Origin: Woeseiaceae bacterium
GTDB lineage: Bacteria > Pseudomonadota > Gammaproteobacteria > Steroidobacterales > Woeseiaceae
NCBI GenBank assembly: GCA_013042375.1
Contig: JABDQH010000007.1
Coordinates: 1-51,960 of the forward strand
Length of the DNA stretch: 51,960 nucleotides
Direction of reading: 5' to 3'
How positions within the stretch are numbered: the stretch's first letter is position 1; each line of letters opens with the position of its first letter. A program made the translations under genes and the position numbers. Below, piece by piece: positions 8,443-17,624 of this stretch. The notes beneath the pieces were generated by a model. It saw only the letters and a program-made list of their open reading frames with translations, was not told the DNA's origin and made no database searches.

Positions 8443-8787
8443 ATGAGACATACCGGTATTCTTGTCGCCATGCTGTTGCTGACGCTGTCGGCGTTCGTCC
8501 CGGACACGGCGCGCAGCGACGACAAGGCCGATCTCGAGGCCACGATGACGGTGCTCGACGATCCGTCCGATCTCGACGATTCGATACGTCGCATGGAAGC
8601 TCCCGACGACAGCGACGTCGGGGACGAGGGCCCAAACGACGATAGCGCCGCGAACGACAACGGCGAACGCCACGCTGCGTCCAACGACGGGTTCGAGTAC
8701 GAAGAGGGTTTCGACGTGGACGACCTGGAGGACGAGGACGACTTCGAGGAGGGCGAGGACGTCGACGAGGATCGGTTCGACGAGTAA
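8443..8787 (+). CDS. Secreted, extremely acidic low-complexity protein
   Basis: Unrecognised 114-residue protein. A signal peptide (residues 1 to about 25, hydrophobic LVAMLLLTLSAF, possible cleavage after ARS) precedes a mature part in which about 40 of some 89 residues are Asp or Glu and only about five are basic. The tail is an almost pure run of D, E, F, V and G. No cysteines or fold motifs are visible. The mature part is probably disordered and polyanionic; binding of Ca2+ or other cations in the periplasm is a guess. A ribosome binding site (TGGAGT) and the following terminator support a real gene. Confidence 0.6.
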   Translation: MRHTGILVAMLLLTLSAFVPDTARSDDKADLEATMTVLDDPSDLDDSIRRMEAPDDSDVGDEGPNDDSAANDNGERHAASNDGFEYEEGFDVDDLEDEDDFEEGEDVDEDRFDE

Positions 8788-8838
8788 GACGCCCGGGTAC
8801 GCGGCGAGGCGACCCGTCGAGTTGCCGGATTACGACAG

Positions 8839-8874
8839 TGCCCCCCGGAAAAGTCGTTTCCGGGGGGCATTTTC
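8839..8874 (+). terminator. Rho-independent terminator
   Basis: A 13-base-pair stem, TGCCCCCCGGAAA pairing with TTTCCGGGGGGCA around a five-base loop, is followed by TTTTC. It lies 52 bases after the acidic protein gene and should end the cox-ctaB-fkbM transcription unit before the TPR/beta-barrel gene. Confidence 0.85.
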
Positions 8875-8948
8875 TTGGACCACGTCATGGTTTCGGCGAC
8901 CGGATTGTCGATATGCTTCGACCGGACATAACGCCTAACCCCACGGTC

Positions 8949-10553
8949 ATGTACAGACGCGTGTATCTCAAAGTCCTCGCTGCTCTCACGGCGGCCCTCC
9001 TGGCGGCCGCTCCTGCCGTGCCGGCGTACGCCATGGAAACCGCTGACGAGTTCTTCGCCGACGGCAATCGACTGTTTCGCGACGACCTCTACTGGGCCGC
9101 ATTGCTGCGTTACGGCCAGGCGGCCGAGAAGGGCATGGACACGCCGCTGCTGCACTACAACACGGGAGTGGCCCACTACCGTGCCGGCCAGCATGACCGC
9201 GCCCGCGCCTCGCTGACGCGCGCGCTGGCCGACCCCGCGCTGCGCGACATCGCACACTACAACCTCGGCCTCAACGCCTGGGCGCGCGGCGACACCGACG
9301 AGGCACTGCGGTGGCTGCGCCTCGCGCACGACGAAGCCGGCGACCGCAAGTTGCAGGAATTCGCCGTCGTCGCCATCGCGCGAGTGCGCGCAGAGCTGGA
9401 ACAGGCCACCGAGTACCGGGAAGTCGTCGAGGAGCGCAGGGAGAGGCGCGACCTTGGCAATCTCGACCTGCGCGTTCGTGTCGGCTACGGCAGCGACAGC
9501 AATGTCTTCCGCTCGCCCGCGGACCCGTACATCGACCGGGCGGATCCGACTCAGCCCGTCGTGACGCCGCAGGTGCAAAGCGGCGCGTTCGTCCCCATGT
9601 CCGTGACGGCTCGTTACACGCTCAACACCTACCCGTTCGAAGGCTTTTACGCGGCCTACCGCGGCGCCGGCCGATATTACCCCGACTTCCAGAATGCCAA
9701 CGAATACCTGCAGGAAGTGAGCTTCGGCGCTAACTACCGGCGGCACGAGGGCGAGCGCAAGCGCCGCATCCACAGTGCATTCACGATCGCGAGGCACGAA
9801 GAGATCTACTACGACCCCGACGACGGTGCGGCGCGCGGCGTCGACGGCGCGCTCGTCGATGAGCGCATGAGCTACTTCCGTTACGGCCCCGAGCTCGCTG
9901 CGCGGCGCTCAGGCAAGCACCTGGGCTTCGGCGTTGAGATAAAAGGGCAGCTGTGGGACTACGACGATGCGGGCGCGCTGCCCGAGTATGACCACGAGTA
10001 CTTCTTTGCGAGCCTGTTCGGCCAGTTCAGGTTCACGTCGACGTCGCTCCTGCGCATCACTGCCGACTACTACAGCCGACGCTTCGGCGACCGGCCGTCG
10101 TTCGACCTCGACGGACAGCAGCGCGTCGGCAACCCGGCCGTTCGTTACGACTACGTCGCGCTCGGCCTGCGCGCGCGCCAGCGCGTGACGGACAGCATGT
10201 GGTTCGGCTTCGATATCAAGCGCACCGAGCGCACCGATCAGTACGTCGGTTACTACGACTACACGCGCGACAGCTTCGCCGCGGAGTTTCACTGGTCGCC
10301 CGGCGATCGCCTGGCCCTCGAGGCCGGCGGCGAATACCGGCTGTACGATTTTCCGAACGCGTTTGCGTTCCACGATGCGACGGCCACGCCCAGGACGCAG
10401 GAGTCGGTAGTGGGCAAGGTCGGGGCCTCGTTTCGCGTATGGCGCGGCCTGAGCCTGGTCACGGAGGGCAGGTTCCATCAGACCGTCTCCAACGACATTC
10501 GCATCCAGCATGAGCGAGCGCGCTATTTTTTCGGCGTCCGATGGGAGCAGTAG
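8949..10553 (+). CDS. TPR-domain outer-membrane beta-barrel protein (Slam-like layout)
   Basis: A 534-residue envelope protein. A signal peptide (residues 1 to about 28, ending PAYAM) is followed by an alpha-helical TPR-like region (about 30-155; HYNTGVAHYRAGQHDRARASL and HYNLGLNAWARGDTDEALRWL are two clear repeats), then about 370 residues of alternating, aromatic-rich strands such as GFYAAYRGAGRYYP and LRITADYYSRRFG. The C-terminus FFGVRWEQ resembles an outer-membrane insertion signal. TPR followed by barrel is the architecture of Slam (surface lipoprotein assembly modulator) proteins. Whether it is a true Slam or another TPR-barrel protein cannot be settled by eye. The start is ATG 8949; the upstream in-frame extension crosses the terminator. 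Confidence 0.65.
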   Translation: MYRRVYLKVLAALTAALLAAAPAVPAYAMETADEFFADGNRLFRDDLYWAALLRYGQAAEKGMDTPLLHYNTGVAHYRAGQHDRARASLTRALADPALRDIAHYNLGLNAWARGDTDEALRWLRLAHDEAGDRKLQEFAVVAIARVRAELEQATEYREVVEERRERRDLGNLDLRVRVGYGSDSNVFRSPADPYIDRADPTQPVVTPQVQSGAFVPMSVTARYTLNTYPFEGFYAAYRGAGRYYPDFQNANEYLQEVSFGANYRRHEGERKRRIHSAFTIARHEEIYYDPDDGAARGVDGALVDERMSYFRYGPELAARRSGKHLGFGVEIKGQLWDYDDAGALPEYDHEYFFASLFGQFRFTSTSLLRITADYYSRRFGDRPSFDLDGQQRVGNPAVRYDYVALGLRARQRVTDSMWFGFDIKRTERTDQYVGYYDYTRDSFAAEFHWSPGDRLALEAGGEYRLYDFPNAFAFHDATATPRTQESVVGKVGASFRVWRGLSLVTEGRFHQTVSNDIRIQHERARYFFGVRWEQ

Positions 10554-10610
10554 AACTGCTACACTCTCGCGCTTTCCCGGGCGGCCGGCAATCCCGGCCT
10601 CAAGCGCAAG

Positions 10611-12791
10611 ATGGACGTCACCCCGATCCTCGAAAACCTGAATGATGCCCAGCGCGAAGCCGTGACGGCGCCGGCGCGGCCGACGCTCGTCATCGCGGGC
10701 GCAGGCAGCGGCAAGACCCGCGTGCTCGTGCACCGGGCGGCCTGGCTCATCGATGTCGAGGGCGCCTCCCCGCACAGCCTGCTCGCCGTCACATTCACGA
10801 ACAAGGCCGCGGCCGAGATGCGCACGCGCATCGAGGGTCTGCTCAACGTACCGGTTCAGCACCTGTGGATCGGCACGTTCCACGGGCTCGCGCACCGTAT
10901 GCTGCGGCGCCACTGGCGCGAAGCCGGGCTGCCGCAGAATTTCCAGATTATCGATGCCGAAGACCAGTTGCGCCTGATCAAGCGCCTGTTCAAGAACCTC
11001 GAGATCGACGACAGCCGCTGGGCGCCCAGAGAGATCCAGTGGTTCATCAACGCGCAGAAAGACGAGGGCCTGCGCCCGCAGCACCTCGGCGACGAGGGCG
11101 ACCCTAATCGCCGCCAGCAGATCGCACTCTACGAGGCCTACGAAGAAGTGTGCCAGCGCGGCGGCCTGGTCGACTTTGCCGAGCTGTTGCTGCGCGCGCA
11201 CGAGCTGTTGCGCGACAATGCCGAACTCCTGGAGCAATACCGGCGCCGCTTCCGGCACCTGCTCGTCGACGAGTTCCAGGACACCAACGCCATCCAGTAC
11301 GACTGGCTGCGCCTGCTCGCGGGCAGCGACGGCGTACCCTTCGCCGTCGGCGACGACGACCAGTCGATCTACCGCTGGCGCGGCGCGCGCGTCGAGCACA
11401 TCCACCAGTTCCAGAAGGACTTTCCCGACACGCGCGTCGTCAAGCTCGAACAGAACTACCGCTCGACGTCGACGATCCTCAACGCGGCCAACGCCGTTAT
11501 TGCGAACAACCTCTCGCGCATGGGCAAGAATCTCTGGACCGAGGGCGCCGAGGGCGAGGCGATCAAGGTCTATTCCGCCTACAACGAACGCGACGAAGCG
11601 GACTTTGTCATCGGCCGCCTGCGGGACTGGATCGACCAGGGCAACCTGCGCGCCGACGCCGCGATCCTGTACCGCTCCAACGCGCAATCGCGGGTCCTCG
11701 AGGAGGGCCTGATCAATGCCCGCATCCCGTATCGGGTCTACGGCGGGCTGCGCTTCTTCGAGCGCATGGAAATCAAGGACGCGCTCGCTTACCTGCGCCT
11801 GATCGCGCACCGCGACGACGACAGCGCCTTCGAGCGCGTCGTCAACAAGCCGACGCGCGGCATCGGCGCGCGCACCCTCGACCTGATGCGGCAATACGCG
11901 CGCGCCAACGCCTGCCCGATGTGGCGCGCCGCGGGCGCGCTGGCAAGCGACGACCTGCGTGGCCGGGCGGCCAACGCCGTGGCTGCGTTCATGTCGCTGA
12001 TCGAACGCCTCGACCGCGAAACGACCGGTCTCGAGCTTCACGACCAGGTCGACCACGTTGTCTACCAGAGCGGTCTCGTCGAGTTCTTCAGGAAGGAAAA
12101 GGGCGAGAAGGGCGAGACGCGCATCGAGAACCTCGACGAGCTCGTCAGCGCCGCGAGGAGTTTCACGCCCGACCCCGCGAACGAGATGTCGCGGCTCGAC
12201 GAGTTCCTCTCGCACGCCGCGCTCGAGGCCGGCGAGGGCCAGGCCGATGCCTGGGAAGACTGCGCACAGCTCATGACGATGCACTCGGCGAAGGGGCTCG
12301 AGTTTCCGCTCGTCTTCATGTGCGGCATGGAAGACGGCCTGTTTCCGCACCAGCGCTCGATCGCCGACCCCAATGGCCTCGAGGAGGAGCGGCGCCTGTG
12401 CTACGTCGGTATCACGCGCGCGATGCAAACCCTCTACATTACCCACGCAGAGCAGCGCCGCCTGCACGGCATGGACAGTTTCTCCCAGCCGTCGCGCTTC
12501 ATCGCCGAGATTCCGGACCAGCACGTCGAGGAAGTGCGCCCGCGCGTGCAGGTGGCACGGCCGATGGCCGCTCGCGCGTCGCGAGGCTCACGGTCGGCAG
12601 GCGCCGCAGCGATGGCTCCGGGCAACGAGCTCGGCGTGCGGCTCGGCCAGCGCGTGCGCCACAAGAAATTCGGCGACGGCGTCATCCTCAACTGCGAGGG
12701 CCAGGGCGCGCACGCGCGCATCGAAGTCAATTTCGAATCGGCCGGCACGAAATGGCTCGTCCTCAGTTATGCGAATCTGGAACTGATGTAG
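10611..12791 (+). CDS. uvrD: DNA helicase II UvrD
   Basis: Superfamily 1A 3'-5' DNA helicase (726 aa; E. coli UvrD has 720) used in nucleotide excision and mismatch repair. Motifs in order: LNDAQREAV (Q motif), GAGSGKT (Walker A, residues about 31-37), TFTNKAAAEM (Ia), VDEFQDTN (II), VGDDDQSIYRWRGA (III), QNYRS (IV), MHSAKGLEFP (V) and VGITRAM (VI). The C-terminal tail KKFGDGVILNCEGQG...NLELM matches the UvrD RNA-polymerase-binding Tudor domain, separating it from Rep. A TACACT box at 10559-10564 may be its -10 element. Confidence 0.93.
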   Translation: MDVTPILENLNDAQREAVTAPARPTLVIAGAGSGKTRVLVHRAAWLIDVEGASPHSLLAVTFTNKAAAEMRTRIEGLLNVPVQHLWIGTFHGLAHRMLRRHWREAGLPQNFQIIDAEDQLRLIKRLFKNLEIDDSRWAPREIQWFINAQKDEGLRPQHLGDEGDPNRRQQIALYEAYEEVCQRGGLVDFAELLLRAHELLRDNAELLEQYRRRFRHLLVDEFQDTNAIQYDWLRLLAGSDGVPFAVGDDDQSIYRWRGARVEHIHQFQKDFPDTRVVKLEQNYRSTSTILNAANAVIANNLSRMGKNLWTEGAEGEAIKVYSAYNERDEADFVIGRLRDWIDQGNLRADAAILYRSNAQSRVLEEGLINARIPYRVYGGLRFFERMEIKDALAYLRLIAHRDDDSAFERVVNKPTRGIGARTLDLMRQYARANACPMWRAAGALASDDLRGRAANAVAAFMSLIERLDRETTGLELHDQVDHVVYQSGLVEFFRKEKGEKGETRIENLDELVSAARSFTPDPANEMSRLDEFLSHAALEAGEGQADAWEDCAQLMTMHSAKGLEFPLVFMCGMEDGLFPHQRSIADPNGLEEERRLCYVGITRAMQTLYITHAEQRRLHGMDSFSQPSRFIAEIPDQHVEEVRPRVQVARPMAARASRGSRSAGAAAMAPGNELGVRLGQRVRHKKFGDGVILNCEGQGAHARIEVNFESAGTKWLVLSYANLELM

Positions 12792-12838
12792 AATACGGCT
12801 CCTGACACGCGGCGCCTCGGAAGGGCTCGTCAAGAACA

Positions 12839-14215
12839 ATGAAGATTCTCATTCTCGGGGCAGGGCAGGTTGGCTCATCCGCCGCGTACCACCTCTCGCG
12901 CGAAGAGGCGAACGAAGTCACCGTCGTTGACAAGCGGCCCAACGTGCTGCGCGAACTGCAGGACCGCCTCGACATCCGCACCGTCGTCGGCCATGCGGCC
13001 TACCCCGAAGTCCTCGAGCGATCCGGCGCGGCCGACGCCGACATCGTCGTGGCGCTGACCGACTCCGACGAGACCAACATGGTCGCGTGCCAGGTCGCGT
13101 ACACGCAGTTTCGCACCCCGACCAAGATCGCGCGCATTCGCTCGGCCGACTACATGAACGCGGACAAGCTGTTCAAGCAGGACGCTATCCCGATCGACGT
13201 TCGTATCAGCCCCGAGCAGCTCGTCTGCGGGTTCGTCGAACAACTGATCCTCTACCCGGGCTCGACCCAGGTACTCGAGTTCGCCGACGGGCGCGTGCGC
13301 CTCGTCGGCGTCAAGGCCGACCGCGACGGCCTGCTTGTGGGTCAGCGCATCGCGACGCTCAGGGACCACATCCCGAATACCGAAGCACGCATCGCCGCGA
13401 TTTACCGTCAGGGCAACGCGATGCTGCCCGACGGCGACACCGTCATCCAGGAAGACGACGAGGTGTTCTTCATCGCCGACCGCAAGGACATCCGCGTCTT
13501 CATGAGCGAGATTCGCCGCCTCGAGGATCCCGTGCGGCGTGTCGTCATCGCGGGCGGCGGCAACATCGGCCTGCGCCTGGCCCTCGCGCTCGAGCAGACC
13601 AACCAGGTCAAGATCATCGAGCGCAAGCAGGAGCGCGCCCGGGTCATCTCCGAGCAGCTCAACAAGGCGATCGTGCTGGTCGGCGATGCCGCGGACGAAG
13701 AGCTTCTTCTCGAGGAGAACATCGATAACGTCGACGTCTTCTGCGCCCTGACCAATTCGGAAGAAGCTAACATCCTGAGCTCGATGCTCGCCAAGCGCCT
13801 CGGCGCACACAAGGTGATGGCCCTGATCAACAAGGCCTCGTACGTCGATCTCGTCGAGGCCGGCAGCATCGACATCGCGATCTCGCCGCAGCAGGTCACG
13901 ATCGGCTCGTTGCTCGCACACGTGCGGCGCGGCGACGTCGTCAAGGTGCACTCACTACGCCGCGGCGCGGCCGAGGCGATGGAGGCCATCGCGCACGGCA
14001 GCAGCGAGTCTTCGCAAGTCGTCGGACGCGCCATCGAGGACATCGGCCTGCCAAAGGGCACGGCCATCATCGCCATCGTGCGCGACGACCGCGTCATCAT
14101 GGCGCATCACGACACGGTCATCGAAGCCGACGACCACGTCATCCTGTTCCTGACCGACCGGCGCCGCATCGAGAAACTCGAGAGCCTGTTCCAGGTCGGC
14201 GTTTCTTTCGTATAA
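12839..14215 (+). CDS. trkA: Trk potassium uptake regulatory subunit TrkA
   Basis: Cytosolic NAD(H)-binding gating subunit of the Trk K+ uptake system (458 aa). It has two RCK-N/RCK-C halves: the first Rossmann motif ILGAGQVGSSAA is at the N-terminus and the second, VVIAGGGNIGLRLAL, is at about residues 235-249. Each half is followed by a TrkA-C domain. It lies 13 bases upstream of trkH, giving a complete potassium importer. Confidence 0.95.
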   Translation: MKILILGAGQVGSSAAYHLSREEANEVTVVDKRPNVLRELQDRLDIRTVVGHAAYPEVLERSGAADADIVVALTDSDETNMVACQVAYTQFRTPTKIARIRSADYMNADKLFKQDAIPIDVRISPEQLVCGFVEQLILYPGSTQVLEFADGRVRLVGVKADRDGLLVGQRIATLRDHIPNTEARIAAIYRQGNAMLPDGDTVIQEDDEVFFIADRKDIRVFMSEIRRLEDPVRRVVIAGGGNIGLRLALALEQTNQVKIIERKQERARVISEQLNKAIVLVGDAADEELLLEENIDNVDVFCALTNSEEANILSSMLAKRLGAHKVMALINKASYVDLVEAGSIDIAISPQQVTIGSLLAHVRRGDVVKVHSLRRGAAEAMEAIAHGSSESSQVVGRAIEDIGLPKGTAIIAIVRDDRVIMAHHDTVIEADDHVILFLTDRRRIEKLESLFQVGVSFV

Positions 14216-14228
14216 CACGGGCGCGCAC

Positions 14229-15680
14229 ATGAACTGGACGGTCGTACAGCGCATCCTCGGCCTCCTGCTGATGCTGTTCAGCCTGACGATGCTGCCGCCC
14301 GTCCTGTTCAGCCTGTACTACCAGGACAATTCGTGGCTGCCGTTCGTCGAGGGCTTCGGCATCACGTTCGCCGCGGGTTTCCTGTGCTGGCTGCCCGTGA
14401 ATCGCGTGCGCAAGGAGCTGCGCCTGCGCGACGGCTTCCTCGTCGTCGCCGCATTCTGGACCGTGCTGGGCACAGCGGGCGCCGCGCCGCTGTATTTTGC
14501 CGACGCGCTCTCGCTGACGGTCACCGACGCCGTGTTCGAGTCGATGTCGGGCCTGACGACGACGGGTGCGACGGTGCTGACCGGGCTCGACGAGCTGCCC
14601 GTGTCGATTCTCTATTACCGCCAGCAGCTGCAGTGGCTCGGCGGCATGGGCATCATCGTCCTCGCCGTCGCCGTGCTACCCATGCTCGGCGTCGGCGGCA
14701 TGCAGCTGTATCGCGCCGAAACGCCGGGGCCGGTCAAGGACACCAAGCTGACGCCGCGCATCACCGAGACGGCCAAGGCGCTCTGGTACGTCTACCTGGC
14801 TTTCACGATCACGTGCATGATCGGCTATCGCATCGCCGGCATGGGCTGGTTCGACGCGCTCTGCCATGCGTTTTCCACCGTCGCCATCGGCGGCTTCTCG
14901 ACCCACGATGCGAGCATCGCTTACTTCGACAGCGCCACCGTCGACTTTGTCGCCGTGATCTTCATGTTCATAGCGGGCATCAACTTCTCGCTGCACTTCT
15001 TCGCGTGGCGCTACGTCTCGATCAAGCACTATCTGCAGGACCAGGAGTTTCGCGCCTACGCCTTCATCCTGATGGTACTGTCGGCCCTCGTCATCGGCTC
15101 GCTGTTCGCCTACCGCGGCTTCGACGATCCGTTCCAGACTTTCCGCCACGGCCTGTTCCAGGCGGTATCCATCGGCACGACCACGGGCTTCACGACCGAC
15201 AATTTCGCGGCCTGGCCGGCGGCCGTGCCCGTGCTGCTCATATTCGCGAGTTTCATCGGCGGCTCGGCGGGCTCGACCGCCGGCGGCATCAAGGTTATCC
15301 GCTGGTTGCTCGTGTACAAGCAGGGCGTGCGCGAGATCGTCCGACTCGTGCACCCGAGCGCCGAGATTCCCGTCAAGCTCGGCAGCAAGGCCGTACCGTC
15401 GCGCGTCGTCGAGGCGGTCTGGGGGTTCTTCTCGGTATACATCATCGTGTTCGGCGTCATGCTCATCGCGATGATGGCAACGGGTCTCGACCAGGTAACG
15501 GCGTTCTCGGCCGTCGCGGCGTCGCTCAATAACCTGGGACCCGGGCTCGGTGACGTCGCCTCGGGCTTCATGACGCTCAGCGATCCGGCGAAGTGGATCG
15601 CCGTTGCCGGCATGCTGCTCGGACGACTCGAGATCTTCACGCTGCTCGTCCTGATAACCCCGACCTTCTGGCGGACCTGA
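14229..15680 (+). CDS. trkH: Trk potassium transporter membrane subunit TrkH
   Basis: K+-translocating subunit (483 aa) of the Trk system, with four M1-P-M2 units. Selectivity-filter glycines are seen in FESMSGLTTTGATVL, FSTVAIGGFSTHD, GTTTGFTTDNF and the fourth, SLNNLGPGLGDV. The segment GGSAGSTAGGIKVIR is the conserved TrkH loop. It directly follows trkA and is followed after three bases by the TRAP small subunit. Confidence 0.94.
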   Translation: MNWTVVQRILGLLLMLFSLTMLPPVLFSLYYQDNSWLPFVEGFGITFAAGFLCWLPVNRVRKELRLRDGFLVVAAFWTVLGTAGAAPLYFADALSLTVTDAVFESMSGLTTTGATVLTGLDELPVSILYYRQQLQWLGGMGIIVLAVAVLPMLGVGGMQLYRAETPGPVKDTKLTPRITETAKALWYVYLAFTITCMIGYRIAGMGWFDALCHAFSTVAIGGFSTHDASIAYFDSATVDFVAVIFMFIAGINFSLHFFAWRYVSIKHYLQDQEFRAYAFILMVLSALVIGSLFAYRGFDDPFQTFRHGLFQAVSIGTTTGFTTDNFAAWPAAVPVLLIFASFIGGSAGSTAGGIKVIRWLLVYKQGVREIVRLVHPSAEIPVKLGSKAVPSRVVEAVWGFFSVYIIVFGVMLIAMMATGLDQVTAFSAVAASLNNLGPGLGDVASGFMTLSDPAKWIAVAGMLLGRLEIFTLLVLITPTFWRT

Positions 15681-15683
15681 GGC

Positions 15684-16193
15684 TTGGGCGACGTACGGCG
15701 AGACAACGCACTCGATCGCCTCAGCGCCCTGATCGGCAACACGGCGGCCTGGATGACGCTGTTCATGGTCGTCGTCACGTTCGTCGTCGTCATCCTGCGC
15801 AAGACGTTCAATGTCGGCTTTATCTGGCTGCAGGAAACCGTCGTCTGGATGCACGCCTTCGTATTCATGCTCGGCGCGGCCTATACGCTGCACGCCGAAG
15901 AACACGTGCGCGTGGACATCTTTTACCGCGATATGAGTCCGCGCCGGCGCGCCTGGATCGATCTCGTCGGCGTCATGATCTTCCTGTTGCCCGTGTGTGC
16001 GTTCCTCGCCTGGACATCCTTCGAGTTCGTCACGCAGTCATGGAGCATCCGTGAGTCTTCGCGTGAAGCCGGCGGCCTGCCGTTCCCGTTCGTGCCGCTC
16101 CTGAAGACGATCCTGTTGCTCATGCCCCTCACCCTTGCGCTGCAGGGGATGTCGCTATTGCTGAAGTCGCTGGCCAGGCTGCGGGAGAGCTGA
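15684..16193 (+). CDS. dctQ: TRAP transporter small permease (DctQ)
   Basis: Four-helix small membrane subunit (169 aa) of a tripartite ATP-independent periplasmic transporter. It shows ETVVWMHAFVFMLGAAYTLHAEEHVRVDIFY, the DctQ signature of helix 2 and the following loop. The only suitable start is a TTG at 15684, three bases after the trkH stop, so translation may depend on coupling. dctM begins two bases after its stop. Confidence 0.88.
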   Translation: MGDVRRDNALDRLSALIGNTAAWMTLFMVVVTFVVVILRKTFNVGFIWLQETVVWMHAFVFMLGAAYTLHAEEHVRVDIFYRDMSPRRRAWIDLVGVMIFLLPVCAFLAWTSFEFVTQSWSIRESSREAGGLPFPFVPLLKTILLLMPLTLALQGMSLLLKSLARLRES

Positions 16194-16195
16194 CG

Positions 16196-17569
16196 ATGGA
16201 ATGGGTTGCGGGTCTCCTGTTTGTGACGGTCATCCTCGTGTTGCTCACGGGCTTTCCCGTGGCATTCACGCTCGGCGGCACGGCGTTGATCTTCGCGGCC
16301 GTCGGTATCCTGACCGGCGCCTTCAACGAGGCGCTGCTGCTCGGACTGCCGAATCGTGTCTTCGGCATCATGAACAACGAGACGCTGGTCGCCGTGCCCC
16401 TGTTCGTCTTCATGGGCGTGACGCTCGAGCGGGCGCGCATCGCCGAGGACCTGCTCGAAACGCTGAGCGCCCTGTTCGGTTCGCTGCGCGGCGGCCTCGG
16501 CATCTCGGTGACGCTCGTCGGCATGCTGCTGGCCGCGAGCACGGGCATCGTGGGCGCCACGGTCGTGACCATGGGCCTGTTGTCGCTGCCGACCATGCTC
16601 AAGCGCGGCTACTCGCCCGAGATAGCGACCGGGACGATCTGTGCGTCGGGCACGCTCGGCCAGATTATCCCGCCCTCGATCGTGCTCGTCATGCTAGGCG
16701 ACGTCATGACGACGGCTTACCAGCAGGCCCAGCTGGACATGGGCATCTACGCGCCCAAGACCGTCTCGGTCGGCGACCTGTTCGCGGGCGCGCTGATTCC
16801 GGGCCTGCTGCTCGTGCTGCTGTACGTGCTCTATATCGTCGGCGTGGCCGTGTTCCGCCCGGCATCGATGCCGGCGCCCGGCGACACCGGCGATCAGGGC
16901 GTCACGCTCGCGCGCATCGCGAGTGCACTCGCGCCGCCGCTGCTTTTGATTCTCGCCGTGCTCGGTTCGATTCTCACCGGGCTGGCGACGCCGACCGAGG
17001 CGGCCGGTGTCGGCGGCATGGGGGCGTTGCTGCTGGCGATCGGCCGGCGCGAGCTGGATCTCGCGCGCCTCAGGGACATCATGCGTTCGACGCTGCGTAT
17101 CAGCAGCATGGTGTTCCTGATCCTGATCGGGGCGTCGATCTTCTCGCTCGTGTTCCGCGGTTACGGTGGTGACGACGGCGTCCACGCGATTCTCGAAGCG
17201 CTGCCCGGCGGCGTCTTCGGCGCGGTCGTCGTCGTCATGCTCGTGATGTTCCTGCTCGGCTTCGTTCTCGACTTCATCGAGATCACGTTCGTTGTCGTGC
17301 CGATCGTCGGGCCCGTGCTGCTCGCCATGGGCCTCGATCCCGTGTGGCTCGGCATCATGATCGCCGTGAACCTGCAGACTTCGTTCCTGACCCCGCCTTT
17401 CGGCTTCGCGCTCTTCTATCTGCGCGGCGTAGCGCCGCCCGAGGTGCAGACCGGGCAGATCTACCGCGGCGCCATGCCGTTTGTCGCCATCCAGGTCGTC
17501 GCCCTGGCTCTGATCGCCGCGTTTCCCGCGCTCGTCACGTGGTTGCCGCAGCAGATCTACGGGCCGTAG
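16196..17569 (+). CDS. dctM: TRAP transporter large permease (DctM)
   Basis: Main translocation subunit (457 aa) of the TRAP transporter, a sodium-coupled carboxylate importer family with about 12 helices. Family segments include GFPVAFTLGG, the ASTGIVGATVVTMGLLSLPTML region, ICASGTLGQIIPPSIVLV, and LGFVLDFIEITFVVVPIVGPVL near the C-terminus with NLQTSFLTPPFGFALFYLRG. The latter segments resemble the branch that pairs with TakP-like binding proteins. It is convergent with the binding-protein gene, separated by 55 bases. Confidence 0.92.
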   Translation: MEWVAGLLFVTVILVLLTGFPVAFTLGGTALIFAAVGILTGAFNEALLLGLPNRVFGIMNNETLVAVPLFVFMGVTLERARIAEDLLETLSALFGSLRGGLGISVTLVGMLLAASTGIVGATVVTMGLLSLPTMLKRGYSPEIATGTICASGTLGQIIPPSIVLVMLGDVMTTAYQQAQLDMGIYAPKTVSVGDLFAGALIPGLLLVLLYVLYIVGVAVFRPASMPAPGDTGDQGVTLARIASALAPPLLLILAVLGSILTGLATPTEAAGVGGMGALLLAIGRRELDLARLRDIMRSTLRISSMVFLILIGASIFSLVFRGYGGDDGVHAILEALPGGVFGAVVVVMLVMFLLGFVLDFIEITFVVVPIVGPVLLAMGLDPVWLGIMIAVNLQTSFLTPPFGFALFYLRGVAPPEVQTGQIYRGAMPFVAIQVVALALIAAFPALVTWLPQQIYGP

Positions 17570-17624
17570 GCCGTGGCAGGGGCTTCTCCCGTCGAGCGGG
17601 ATAATAAGGCCCGAAGTCCCGACC

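Noticed and set aside
9909-12524. 871-codon open frame antisense to uvrD
   Set aside because: It is a shadow of a GC-rich gene with strong third-position bias. Its translation is Arg/Val/Ala-rich without motifs, while the plus strand encodes a full UvrD.
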